DNA of 64,000 nucleotides, from NCBI GenBank assembly GCA_945869475.1, contig CAMBOV010000007.1, forward strand, positions 62,001 through 126,000, given 5' to 3'. Positions 35,246 through 44,000 of this stretch are shown here, piece after piece. Positions within the stretch are counted from its first letter, which is position 1. The number at the start of each line of letters is the position of its first letter. Source of the stretch: Singulisphaera sp. GP187 (GTDB lineage Bacteria; Planctomycetota; Phycisphaerae; Phycisphaerales; SM1A02). The position numbers were made by a program, and so were the translations under genes. Under the pieces are notes generated by a model. That model searched no databases. It saw only the letters and a list, made by a program, of their open reading frames with translations, and was not told where the DNA came from.

Positions 35246-37287
35246 GTGCGCGTCACCGTCACGACCGTCAAGTCATCGTGGCGATTACCTCGCGTGAATT
35301 TTTTGACAGCTGCGACGAGTGCCTGCACGAGCGGTGCCTCTTCGCCACTGCGCGCGCCAGATGCGCCAGTCCGAGCCGCACGCACCGCTGCGATCGCGCG
35401 CTCGGGTCCAAACATGTTTTCAACGTCATCGTCGCTGACCATCGCCTCGGTCACTCCGTCGGTGAAGAGCACGAGACTCTCGCCCTGACCGAGCGTGAGC
35501 GATCCAGTGGTCCATGATTCATTTTGTTGAATGCCAAGCACGGTGCCAGTTGCAGGCATGACCTCGCGCACCGATCCATCAAGTGCCACCAACAATGGCA
35601 GTGGATGCCCCGCATTCGAATAGCGAATCACTCCGGTGGTCGTGTTGATGTAAAGCAGGATTCCCGTCGTAAATTTTGTCGCGGGCGCTTGCGCGATGAG
35701 GTCGCGGTTGATCATCTCGCACGTATCGCTCGGCTCGCTCGCCTCCATCGCCGTCGTGCGAAGGAGTGTGCGACTGACCGCCATCATCATCGCGGCGGCC
35801 ATCCCCTTGCCGCAGACATCGGCGATCATCACGACGATCGTGCCATCGGCGCGCGCGAACCAATCGAAGAAGTCTCCAGCGATCTCGCCCGCGGGCTCGC
35901 TGTAGCCGGTGAGCAGTAGTCCAGAAAACTCGTTCGTCGAGCGCATGTTTTCTTGCTCATCCTCACGTGAACTCGCAGGCAAGAGCAATCGCTGAATCGC
36001 CCGCGCAGCGCCAACTTGTGCCTCAACCGCGAGTCGTTTCGCCGTGGCGCTCTCACGCTCGGTGATCGCTGACTGCAGCGCATCTCCCATACGGTTGAAC
36101 GCGCGAGAGAGCGCTCCGATTTCATCGCGCCGATTCGTCGCTGGTGCACGCGCCGAGAGATCGCCACGTCCAAAGTGGGCGAGCGCTGCGATGACTGAGC
36201 GAAGTGGTTTCACGACGGCGCTTGCTCCAAACCAGACGACTGTGAGTGCGACGAGCACTCCGAGCAGCACGACCCCTGGACCAAACGCGATCGCGCGCAA
36301 CACTTCGGGCACCACCGTTGCCTCTGGAAAGAATCCAACGAAGATCCATCCCGTTGTGGGCATCGTGACGAACACCATGCGCGTGCCGTCGAGTGAATAT
36401 GCGTTGCTGCTTCCTGTTCGCGCGAAGGCCGCGCCTCCGCCACGAAAGGCGACCGCCGCGGTGAGCACAGCATGTTCGAACGTGCTCTCATCGAACGCTT
36501 CGAAGCCCTTCAGCAGCGCCGAGGACTTTGGAAATGAAACGAACTGGTCCTTCGTCGAGACGATCGCGAACGCGCTCGAGTTTCCGCTCGATGCTTTCAA
36601 CCACCGGCGAATCTCTCGCAGCGAGATATCGGCCGTCGCGACCGCTGCGGGAAATCCATCGTGCGCCGCGACCGCCTGCGTGAAGGTCACCATCAGAATG
36701 TCGCCACCACCCTCATCGAAGTAGGGCTCTGTCCAAAAACCTCTTGGATGGCTCGCCCCTTCGAGAAACCACGGTTGCTCTTCGTACTTCTGCGTGAGCG
36801 CGATGTCCCACTCACGAAATGGTTCGTGGGAAGTGTGTGGGTTCGCATCCGACGCGGTCGAGAGTGTTCGACAGACATACGGCGCGTATCCGGCCGCCCC
36901 AGTCGCTGACGTTCCAGGAGTGAACGCGAGTGCCGCACCAAAGATAAATGGATTGCTCACAAGATCATCACGAAGGAACTGCATGATGCGCGCCTGTGAC
37001 GCTGAAGCTTGGAGGGGCGTGAGCAATGGTCCAGTCCATGCGAGCACTGCGACACGAGAATCGACCGCCTGACTCACCCGTTGAAACTCGCCGTCGAATC
37101 GCATGCTCGATGCAAGAACGTCAGCGAGAGTCTCTTTGCGCAGCGAGTCGATGAGCAATTCGCGCTGCGTGTCGAATTGCACAGCGATCACGACACAGAA
37201 TGTGACGAGCAGTGGCGCGCCGATCATCGCGACGAGCCGGCGTCGCAACGTCCACCGCGGATTAGTGTCTTCGCCTAGATGATCCAT
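35242..37287 (-). CDS. SpoIIE/RsbU-type PP2C phosphatase with Cache sensor and HAMP
   Basis: A 681-aa membrane phosphatase. Helix 1 (about 20-42) is followed by a periplasmic dCache-like sensor (about 45-310, with WDIALTQKYEEQPWF and GFWTEPYFDEGGGDILMVTF), helix 2 (about 325-350), a HAMP linker (AALAHFGRGDLSARAPATNR) and a PPM/SpoIIE domain: GEIAGDFFDWF, VVMIADVCGKGMAAAMMMAV, LVLFTDGVTEAM and the final RHDDLTVVTV. It presumably dephosphorylates an anti-sigma-factor antagonist in response to an extracellular ligand. No such antagonist is in the window. It overlaps mgtE by 13 bp. Confidence 0.9.
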   Translation of the reverse strand: MDHLGEDTNPRWTLRRRLVAMIGAPLLVTFCVVIAVQFDTQRELLIDSLRKETLADVLASSMRFDGEFQRVSQAVDSRVAVLAWTGPLLTPLQASASQARIMQFLRDDLVSNPFIFGAALAFTPGTSATGAAGYAPYVCRTLSTASDANPHTSHEPFREWDIALTQKYEEQPWFLEGASHPRGFWTEPYFDEGGGDILMVTFTQAVAAHDGFPAAVATADISLREIRRWLKASSGNSSAFAIVSTKDQFVSFPKSSALLKGFEAFDESTFEHAVLTAAVAFRGGGAAFARTGSSNAYSLDGTRMVFVTMPTTGWIFVGFFPEATVVPEVLRAIAFGPGVVLLGVLVALTVVWFGASAVVKPLRSVIAALAHFGRGDLSARAPATNRRDEIGALSRAFNRMGDALQSAITERESATAKRLAVEAQVGAARAIQRLLLPASSREDEQENMRSTNEFSGLLLTGYSEPAGEIAGDFFDWFARADGTIVVMIADVCGKGMAAAMMMAVSRTLLRTTAMEASEPSDTCEMINRDLIAQAPATKFTTGILLYINTTTGVIRYSNAGHPLPLLVALDGSVREVMPATGTVLGIQQNESWTTGSLTLGQGESLVLFTDGVTEAMVSDDDVENMFGPERAIAAVRAARTGASGARSGEEAPLVQALVAAVKKFTRGNRHDDLTVVTVTRT

Positions 37288-38735
37288 GTGGAAAAGAGGG
37301 TCGCAAGCCCGAGAAAGATGAAGAAACTCATGCTGTCGGTCACCATCGTCAAGAAAATCGTCGACGCTGTTGCGGGATCAAATCCCAAGCGACGCACGAT
37401 GAGTGGCATCGCACTGCCTGTGCCACATCCGATCATGAGTGTGATCGTCATGCTCAACGCGACGACGAGTCCGAGGTGCCAGGTACCGCCAGTGCTCATC
37501 TTGATGCCGGCGACGACTGCGCCCACTGCGATTCCGCAGAGCAGTCCATTGAGCACTCCAACGGTCAACTCGCGACGAATGTGACCGAGCGAGCGCTGCG
37601 GACGAATGTGGTCGAGCACGATTCCTCGCAAGGTGACGGCGAGCGATTGCTGCCCGGCGTTGCCAGATTGATTCGCGATCAACGGCATCAACACCGCGAG
37701 CAATGCGATCTCAGTGATGAGGCTCTCGAATTGCAGCACGACCATCGCGGCGACTGCGCTCGTGAACAGATTGACAACCAGCCACGGAAACCGTCCACGC
37801 ATTTTCTGCGCGACGCTCGAATAGACACCCTCTTCTTTTCCTGCACCCACCATCCGCTGGGCATCCTCTGTGCCTTCAGCGCGGATGATGTCGATCACGT
37901 CGTCGACGGTCACGATGCCGAGCAGTCGCTGATCCTTGTCGACGACTGGCAACTCGAGATAGTCGTACCGTTCAAACTCGCGTGCGAGAAGTTCGCGATC
38001 AATTTCTGGGTGCACCGCATCGATTCGCCGCTCGCAGATCTCGCCGATGCAATCGGTCGCGCGCGAGACGAGAAGTTTGCGAAGTCCGATGACTCCTTTG
38101 AGCCGTCCCTTGCGGTCGGTGACGAATGCCTGCTGCGCGCTCTCGATGGGCTCGCCTCGGCGAATGTGTTCAATCGCTTCGACAACCGTCTCATGCTCAC
38201 GCACCGAGAGGTACTGCGTCGTCATAATTCCACCCGCAGACTCTCGTGGATAGACCAGCAACTCACGCACGCGCAGAGCCGGGCCCGTCGCCATCGCCGC
38301 GAGCAATCGATCGCGGTCTTTTCTGGGGAGCGCCTGTAACAAATCGGTCGCGTCGTCGGGCGCCATCTCGCCGAGCACTCGACCCGCATATGCAGGATCC
38401 TCTTCAATGAGATCTTCGATCACGCTCACCGCGAGTGGTGTCGCCATGTGGCTCAGCGCATCGGCGGCCGCGTCGATTTCCATCTCGCCCAGCACGTCGG
38501 AAGCCTCTTCTTGTGGAAGCGTCTCGAGCGTCTCAGCGGCGTCCGGCGCATCCTGCTGTTCAACAGCGTCTGCGAGTGCCGCGATGGGAGCGTCATCTTC
38601 GATGAGCGTGTCAACGCGAACATCTGCTGCCGTATCAACAAGTGGATCGCTCAGCTGCGTTGGTTCGAGCCCGTGTTCAGCGTGCCCATCGCGCGCGTGG
38701 TCGTCGTCACGCTCGTTGTCGTTGGGCGCGCTCAT
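37275..38735 (-). CDS. mgtE: Magnesium transporter MgtE
   Basis: A 486-aa Mg2+ channel. ATG 38735 shares its A with the TGA of the phosphatase gene (TGATG), and the longer frame lies inside that gene. The order is an acidic N-terminal extension of about 60 residues, an MgtE_N helical domain (PQEEASDVLGEMEIDAAADA), two CBS domains (about 175-300; YPRESAGGIMTTQYLSVRE, DYLELPVVDKDQRLLGIVTV), then five membrane helices with MPLIANQSGNAGQQSLAV, the pore and Mg2+ site. The acidic extension is longer than in typical MgtE proteins. It sits in an operon with a phosphatase and a PP2C sensor. No Mg2+ riboswitch space exists before it. Confidence 0.94.
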   Translation of the reverse strand: MSAPNDNERDDDHARDGHAEHGLEPTQLSDPLVDTAADVRVDTLIEDDAPIAALADAVEQQDAPDAAETLETLPQEEASDVLGEMEIDAAADALSHMATPLAVSVIEDLIEEDPAYAGRVLGEMAPDDATDLLQALPRKDRDRLLAAMATGPALRVRELLVYPRESAGGIMTTQYLSVREHETVVEAIEHIRRGEPIESAQQAFVTDRKGRLKGVIGLRKLLVSRATDCIGEICERRIDAVHPEIDRELLAREFERYDYLELPVVDKDQRLLGIVTVDDVIDIIRAEGTEDAQRMVGAGKEEGVYSSVAQKMRGRFPWLVVNLFTSAVAAMVVLQFESLITEIALLAVLMPLIANQSGNAGQQSLAVTLRGIVLDHIRPQRSLGHIRRELTVGVLNGLLCGIAVGAVVAGIKMSTGGTWHLGLVVALSMTITLMIGCGTGSAMPLIVRRLGFDPATASTIFLTMVTDSMSFFIFLGLATLFSTWII

Positions 38736-39328
38736 CAATGTCCCTCGAGCGCATCGACACTGTCCCACTGCCAGAGCACACGATTGCCGTGCTCCCATCC
38801 AAAGATGCTGACAGAGCCGGCCTTGAGGCCGAAGCTGCGACCGCGCGAGGCGGGCAACTGCAGCCACATCGCTGCCAACATTCGACTCATGTGGCCATGC
38901 GAAAACAACAGCACATTTCCCTCAGTCGCGATGCACCGTGTCAGCACCGCCTGCGCGCGTCTCGCAACACTCGCGATCGTCTCGCCACCTGGGCAGCCAT
39001 TGCTCCACAGATCCCACTGAGGATGAGTGACCGCGATCTGCGCACTGGTGAGTCCTTCGAAGTTGCCGTAATCCCATTCAAGCAGATTGCTGTCGGGTTG
39101 CGTCGTCGCGCCGAATCCACACCGACGCGCCGTTTCCATCGCACGCTTGAGTGGACTCGAAAGCACGAGTGCAAAGGACTGGCCGATCACTCGCGTCGCG
39201 AGCGCGTCAGCCTTCGCTTCACCTGCGGCAGTGAGGTCGATGTCGGTGCGGCCAGTGTGTCGACCATCGCGACTCCACGCAGTCTCTGCGTGACGAATGA
39301 GCCAGATTTGTTGAGCGCGCGCTGGCAT
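38735..39328 (-). CDS. Histidine phosphatase superfamily (phosphoglycerate-mutase-like)
   Basis: A 197-aa branch-1 histidine phosphatase. The catalytic motif is LIRHAETAWSRDGRHTGRTD (phosphorylated His in RHAET), followed by SSPLKRAMETARRCG, the acid Glu in LLEWDYGNFEGLT, and the second His in NVLLFSHGHMSRML. Members include alpha-ribazole phosphatase, broad-specificity phosphatases and phosphoglycerate mutases. The EWDYGNFEG motif is common in the small-molecule phosphatases. Substrate unknown. It is first in the operon with mgtE, the PP2C and the methyltransferase. TATTGT lies 13 nt before the ATG. Confidence 0.87.
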   Translation of the reverse strand: MPARAQQIWLIRHAETAWSRDGRHTGRTDIDLTAAGEAKADALATRVIGQSFALVLSSPLKRAMETARRCGFGATTQPDSNLLEWDYGNFEGLTSAQIAVTHPQWDLWSNGCPGGETIASVARRAQAVLTRCIATEGNVLLFSHGHMSRMLAAMWLQLPASRGRSFGLKAGSVSIFGWEHGNRVLWQWDSVDALEGH

Positions 39329-39385
39329 GTGAGTGCTCGTGACAATACCTTGGCGCGCGTCCTCGCGTCAGGCGAGAATCTCATC

Positions 39386-40183
39386 ATGGATACCCCCGCT
39401 CTACCGCTCGTTCACATCACATGCACTGGCGGCGTTTGCACGATCACGCTCGATGATCCGAGTCGACGAAATGCGCTTGGAACTGCACTGTTTGAGCAAT
39501 TCGAACACGCACTCGCACAGGCGCATGAAACTGCGAATCGTGGCGAGATCATCGTGGTCGTGATTCGTGCGACGGGCCGCGCCTTCTGCAGTGGATTCGA
39601 CCTCGCCCAGTGCGTGCAGAATCACGAAACCCTCGCGCAGTTTGTGCGGCGACTCGCGGCGATCACGCGCGTGATTCGCGAGATGCCAGCGATCGTCGTC
39701 GCTCAGGTGCAAGGTGCCGCACTTGCTGGTGGATGCGCGATCGTCGCTGCATGCGACATCGTCTGCGCGAGTGAACAAGCGACGTTTGGGTATCCAGTGC
39801 ACCGCATCGGAATCTCGCCTGCCGTGAGCCTGCCCACGTTGATGGCAACAGTCGGATGCGGTGGCGCACGAACTCTCACCCTCTCTGGTGAGATCGTCGA
39901 TGCAAGGCGCGCCAAAGAACTGGGACTCGTCTTCACGCTTTCGCCCGACGCCGACATGCTCGACGCGAGTGTCGCGGCGCTCGCGCGCGAGTTGTCCGCC
40001 AAGCCACCAGCGGCACTGCGCGCAACGAAGGCGTGGCTCAATCACGTTGATGGCACGCACTCGAGTCAATCGCTCGGCTCACGCGCGCATGATGTGACTG
40101 AAGCAACGGCCGCGCTCGCCGCAACGGATGAATCGCGACTGCTGCTCGCTCACTTTTGGAATCGCCGCAAAGGCACAGACTGA
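39386..40183 (+). CDS. Enoyl-CoA hydratase/isomerase family protein (first of three; catalytic Glu residues absent)
   Basis: A 265-aa crotonase-fold protein from ATG 39386. The oxyanion-hole segments are present (ATGRAFCSGFDLAQC and VQGAALAGGCAIVAACD). However, the positions that hold the two catalytic Glu of enoyl-CoA hydratase read Ala (GGCAIVA) and Val-His (GYPVHRIG). It is therefore unlikely to be a plain hydratase and may be an isomerase, hydrolase or other crotonase-type enzyme. It is first of three crotonase paralogues on the plus strand, 35 bp before the next. Confidence 0.85.
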   Translation: MDTPALPLVHITCTGGVCTITLDDPSRRNALGTALFEQFEHALAQAHETANRGEIIVVVIRATGRAFCSGFDLAQCVQNHETLAQFVRRLAAITRVIREMPAIVVAQVQGAALAGGCAIVAACDIVCASEQATFGYPVHRIGISPAVSLPTLMATVGCGGARTLTLSGEIVDARRAKELGLVFTLSPDADMLDASVAALARELSAKPPAALRATKAWLNHVDGTHSSQSLGSRAHDVTEATAALAATDESRLLLAHFWNRRKGTD

Positions 40184-40218
40184 GCGCAGACTGAGTCGGT
40201 TTGCGTACCCTTCTCGAT

Positions 40219-41001
40219 ATGGACAGACTCGTTCATCTCTCGATCGACAACGGATGCGCGACGATCACACTGCGACGCGCCGACGCACGCAACGCGCTGA
40301 GTTTTGAGTTGATTCACGCTCTCGCGAGCACGATCGCCCAGGTCAGCGCGCACATCACGCGCGCGCCCGATGAGGTTCGCGTGGTCGTCCTCGCAGGCGA
40401 GGGAAAGTCATTCTGTGCTGGGATGGATCTCAAAGCGGTGCTGCACGATCCAGTGAAGATGGGCGGCATGTTGCAACAACTTTCGATGTCGCTGCTCGCA
40501 CTGCGACAACTTGCAGTGCCGACCATCGCGCGAGTGCAGGGCGCAGCGATCGGCGGAGGATGCGGACTCGTCGTCATCTGCGACTTTGCGGTGACCCATC
40601 CAGAGGCGAAGCTCGGCTATCCCGAGGTTGATCTTGGCGTCTGTCCTGCAGTCGTCGCTCCGTGGCTCGTGAAGAAAATCGGCGCAGGTCCCGCGCGCGC
40701 AATGCTGTTGATGGGGGCAACGATGCGCGGAGATGAGGCGCTCTCCCGCGGGCTCGTCACCCACTGCGTCGCAAGCGACCAACTCGAAACCGCGACCGCG
40801 CAACTCGTCGCTCGACTCATCACAGGTGGTCAATACGCGCTCGCCTGCACAAAGCGCATGCTGAATGAACTCGATGGATCGAACGACGCGCGCGTCGCCC
40901 GTGACGCCGCCGAACTCTCAGCCAAAGTCATCGCATCACCCGAGGCGCAAGCGCAACTCGCGCGCCATTTTCAAACTGTTCCAACGCCACCCGCAAGGTA
41001 A
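40219..41001 (+). CDS. Enoyl-CoA hydratase family protein (second; methylglutaconyl-CoA hydratase-like)
   Basis: A 260-aa crotonase from ATG 40219, which follows TACCCT by 7 nt; an in-frame TTG at 40201 is less likely. Key segments are GKSFCAGMDLKAV (first oxyanion-hole strand) and IGGGCGLVVICDFAV then LGYPEVDLGVCPAVVAPWL. The second catalytic Glu (PEVDLG) is kept, while the first position is Gly (GGCGLV). GGGxGLVxxCDxAV with a following PEVxLGxxPAVxxP resembles the LiuC-type 3-methylglutaconyl-CoA hydratases of leucine degradation, which fits the neighbours, but this is inference. It ends 2 nt before the third paralogue. Confidence 0.87.
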   Translation: MDRLVHLSIDNGCATITLRRADARNALSFELIHALASTIAQVSAHITRAPDEVRVVVLAGEGKSFCAGMDLKAVLHDPVKMGGMLQQLSMSLLALRQLAVPTIARVQGAAIGGGCGLVVICDFAVTHPEAKLGYPEVDLGVCPAVVAPWLVKKIGAGPARAMLLMGATMRGDEALSRGLVTHCVASDQLETATAQLVARLITGGQYALACTKRMLNELDGSNDARVARDAAELSAKVIASPEAQAQLARHFQTVPTPPAR

Positions 41002-41003
41002 TC

Positions 41004-41876
41004 ATGCTTCCAGTTGAAACGACCGTTGATGGCATCGCCATCCTCTCACTGACTGCCAACCCATCGAAACCGCGCGGCGGAGTCGTTGTCTTAGATTCGT
41101 GGCTCATCGCCCAGATCACCGAGACACTCGACGCGGTCGCTGCGACGAACCCCACTGGTGTCGTCGTGCGCTCAGCGAGCGAACGTGTCTTTGTTGCAGG
41201 CGCTGACCTCGCAGAGATCGATGCGCTCACGGACTCGGCGCTGCATCTCTATCTCGAGCAGGGTGCGGATGCATTCGCGCGCCTGTATGAGATCGAGTGT
41301 CCGACGGTTGCGGTCATTCACCGCGCCGCACTCGGCGGTGGACTCGAACTTGCGATGCACTGCGATGCAATCATCGGCGTGATTCCTGCGGCGGGCGAAA
41401 AACCCTGGCGCATCGGGCTTCCAGAGTGCTCGCTTGGAATCTGCCCTGGATGGGGTGGCACGCAAATGTTGCCCGCGCGAATTGATCCGGTCGACGCGAT
41501 CATTCAGACCGCAACGGGACGCACCAACTCCGTCACTGAGATTCCCGCTGGACTCTTCGACGAGAGCGCGCCGTCGATTGTGCAAGCGCTCATGCAAGCG
41601 ATCGCTTGGCTGAAGTGCCATCCACGAACTTCGGGGCTCAGCACTCCACGCACACTTTCGCGTGCGACCGATGGCGTCATCTCTGCCGCGCTGACCCGCG
41701 CGCACAAAGAGATCGCCTCGACCCCTGCGGCCGATGCCGTGCTCGACTGTGTTGCCATCGGAGCGAGCGAGGGATGGGCGCGCGCGATCGCCGCTGAACG
41801 CATGCACCTCGTCGCGCTGCGCCACACGCCGCAGGCACGCGAGAAGTTGGCTCAATTTCTCAAACCCGCCTCTTAG
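41004..41876 (+). CDS. Enoyl-CoA hydratase/isomerase family protein (third; both catalytic Glu present)
   Basis: A 290-aa crotonase-fold protein. AAGG lies before ATG 41004 in the 2-nt junction region with the previous gene. It carries FVAGADLAEID and LGGGLELAMHCDAIIG, then GLPECSLGICPGWGGTQMLP, so both hydratase Glu residues are in place; the wording resembles the N-terminal hydratase part of FadB-type proteins. The C-terminal 100 residues are Ala-rich helix and divergent. It is probably the true enoyl-CoA hydratase of the cluster. Confidence 0.88.
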   Translation: MLPVETTVDGIAILSLTANPSKPRGGVVVLDSWLIAQITETLDAVAATNPTGVVVRSASERVFVAGADLAEIDALTDSALHLYLEQGADAFARLYEIECPTVAVIHRAALGGGLELAMHCDAIIGVIPAAGEKPWRIGLPECSLGICPGWGGTQMLPARIDPVDAIIQTATGRTNSVTEIPAGLFDESAPSIVQALMQAIAWLKCHPRTSGLSTPRTLSRATDGVISAALTRAHKEIASTPAADAVLDCVAIGASEGWARAIAAERMHLVALRHTPQAREKLAQFLKPAS

Positions 41877-41908
41877 TTCTTTGATGGCGGTCGCGGTGTC
41901 GTTGCCTG

Positions 41909-41914
41909 TATCTT
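41909..41914 (+). promoter_or_regulatory. -10-like TATCTT before acyl-CoA dehydrogenase gene
   Basis: TATCTT ends 10 nt before ATG 41925 and begins 32 bp after the third crotonase stop, so the dehydrogenase may have its own leaderless promoter. Confidence 0.35.
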
Positions 41915-41924
41915 GCGAAACTCA

Positions 41925-43859
41925 ATGAGCACCACCAATATTGCTGACAGCCTGAAGAATGTCTCGGACAAAGACCGCAAGCAGATCGAGGCTGCACAGG
42001 AGATGCTCGGTCCAGATCCCGCGACGATGGGTGCGGTGAAGAATTTCTTCTGGGGCAACTTTCGCGAAGATCTTCTCTTTCCATACCCCGTGACCGCGCG
42101 CGAAGAGACCGTGCGGTGTGACGCGCTTCTCGCGAAGCTCGATCAGTATCTGCTCGCTGAACATCCAACGCACGAGATCGACCAAGATCAACACATCCCC
42201 GACTGGGTCATCACCCGCCTCTTCGACATTGGCGTGCTCGGCATGACGATCTCGGTGCAACACGGCGGAGGCGGCTTCGGCATCACCAGCTACAACCGAG
42301 TGCTCGAACGCATCGGCCGCGCCTGCGGATCGACCGCCGTGCTCGTCTCGGCCCATCAATCCATTGGATGCCGCGCACTGATGTTGTTCGGCAACGAGAT
42401 GCAGAAGGCGAAGTACCTGCCGCGCATGGCGACCAACACGCTGAGCGCATTCTGCTTGAGCGAACCAAACGTCGGTTGCGACGCGGGCGGTCAAGAGACT
42501 CACTGCGAAGTGAGCGAGGATGGCACCCACTACATCCTCAACGGCGAAAAGAAATGGGCGACCTCAGCGGCGCTGAGTGGACTCTTCACCGTGATGTGCA
42601 AACAGAAGATCACCGATCCAAAGACCGGCAAGACAAAGGATGGCGTCACGGCGCTGATCTGCACGCCAGATATGCCGGGCATCGAGATTTTCAGTCGTAA
42701 CCGCGCGAAGTGCGGCATTCGCGGCACGTGGCAGGCGCGCATTCGGCTCACCAACGTCAAGGTTCCGCGCGAAAACTTGCTCTCGAAAGAGGGCCGCGGA
42801 CTCATCGTCGCGCTGACCTGCTTGAACTACGGTCGTTGCACGTTGTCAGCAGGCATGATCGGGGGCGCGAAGTATTCCTTCGAACAAGCGACGAAGTGGG
42901 CGAAGTACCGCTTTCAATTCGACCGCAACCTCGGCGAATTCGACCTCGTGAAAGAGCGCCTCGCCCGCAGTGCGGCGTACGTCTACGCGATGGACGCGAT
43001 GCTTTATATGACCACTGGCTTTCTCGACCGCAACGATGAAGACATCATGCTCGAGACAGCGATGTGCAAGGTCTTCTGCAGCGAATATGGATACCGAACC
43101 GTCGACGATGCGATGCAGATTCTTGGTGGCGAGTCGTACATGACCGAAAACAATGTCGAACGCATCTGGCGCGATTCGCGCATCAACACAATCGTTGAAG
43201 GCGCGAACGAAGTCATGCACTCCTTCATCTTCGCCTATGGATCGAAGCAACTCGGCGAGTGGATGCTGCAAGTCAAGGCGAAGCCATTCAAGCAACTCGG
43301 TGCCGCAGCGCGCATCGGAGGCGAACTCTTTCTCGGTATGCGACGATCGGTTCCGCGCTTCGAGAACATCCATCCAAAGCTTCAGCGTTACGCACAAGAA
43401 TTGATGTTTCGCATTCGTGACCACTCGTACAACGTGAAGATGATGTTCAAGGAACACGAAGAGGGTCTGATCACCAACCAATTCATCCAGGCGCGTCTCT
43501 CGAACTCTGCCCTCTGGATTCACGCAATCGCATGCACCCTGAGCAAGTGCGACTCGCGACTTCGTGGCGGTCTCACGGGCAAAGAGCTCGCTCACGAAAT
43601 GTTTGTCGTCGATCACCTCTGCACGCTCGCGAACGCCAACATCGACGAGGCGGTGCGCGGACTTCGCTGGAACATCGACGCCAACGCGCGCAGCTGCGCC
43701 GACTCGGTGCTTGAACAGGCTGATTCTCTGAGCAACGCGCACTATTCGATTCCTGAACGAACTCCGATTATGGCGGCGCGCGGTACTGGCCATCCCATCC
43801 CGACACACGGGATCAAACAGTTCGGCTCTGGCAGCACGTTCTCGGGCGCGAAAATCTGA
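41925..43859 (+). CDS. Acyl-CoA dehydrogenase, long (VLCAD/ACAD9-like) form
   Basis: A 644-aa flavoprotein from ATG 41925. The three ACAD regions are present: the N-terminal helical domain (WVITRLFDIGVLGMTISVQ), the middle beta domain (AFCLSEPNVGCDAGGQ, YILNGEKKWATSAALSG) and the C-terminal helical domain with AMQILGGESYMTENNVERIW and the catalytic Glu in NTIVEGANEVMHSF. A further 180-residue helical extension follows, as in VLCAD and ACAD9, which act on longer or membrane-bound substrates. It oxidises acyl-CoA to 2-enoyl-CoA using electron-transfer flavoprotein. Adjacent hydratases and the 2-oxo acid dehydrogenase suggest a branched-chain or fatty acyl-CoA pathway. The last 30 residues are Gly/Ser-rich. 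Confidence 0.92.
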   Translation: MSTTNIADSLKNVSDKDRKQIEAAQEMLGPDPATMGAVKNFFWGNFREDLLFPYPVTAREETVRCDALLAKLDQYLLAEHPTHEIDQDQHIPDWVITRLFDIGVLGMTISVQHGGGGFGITSYNRVLERIGRACGSTAVLVSAHQSIGCRALMLFGNEMQKAKYLPRMATNTLSAFCLSEPNVGCDAGGQETHCEVSEDGTHYILNGEKKWATSAALSGLFTVMCKQKITDPKTGKTKDGVTALICTPDMPGIEIFSRNRAKCGIRGTWQARIRLTNVKVPRENLLSKEGRGLIVALTCLNYGRCTLSAGMIGGAKYSFEQATKWAKYRFQFDRNLGEFDLVKERLARSAAYVYAMDAMLYMTTGFLDRNDEDIMLETAMCKVFCSEYGYRTVDDAMQILGGESYMTENNVERIWRDSRINTIVEGANEVMHSFIFAYGSKQLGEWMLQVKAKPFKQLGAAARIGGELFLGMRRSVPRFENIHPKLQRYAQELMFRIRDHSYNVKMMFKEHEEGLITNQFIQARLSNSALWIHAIACTLSKCDSRLRGGLTGKELAHEMFVVDHLCTLANANIDEAVRGLRWNIDANARSCADSVLEQADSLSNAHYSIPERTPIMAARGTGHPIPTHGIKQFGSGSTFSGAKI

Positions 43860-44000
43860 CCGCACCGACGTGGTCGCACCGACGAGTCGTTCGATTTGGT
43901 CTGACCGCCTCGCTCGTATAGCCTTCGCCCTTGCGATTTCTAGCCTCGTTGATCGTTCACTCTCGTTTCACTCACCTCTTACTCACCGATGGAGTTCTCA

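Noticed and set aside
38735-39328. Possible Mg2+ riboswitch upstream of mgtE
   Set aside because: mgtE starts inside the stop of the phosphatase gene, so there is no leader.
38642-39385. N-terminal extension of the first crotonase
   Set aside because: The upstream frame lies antisense to the histidine phosphatase and mgtE. The crotonase fold starts right after ATG 39386.
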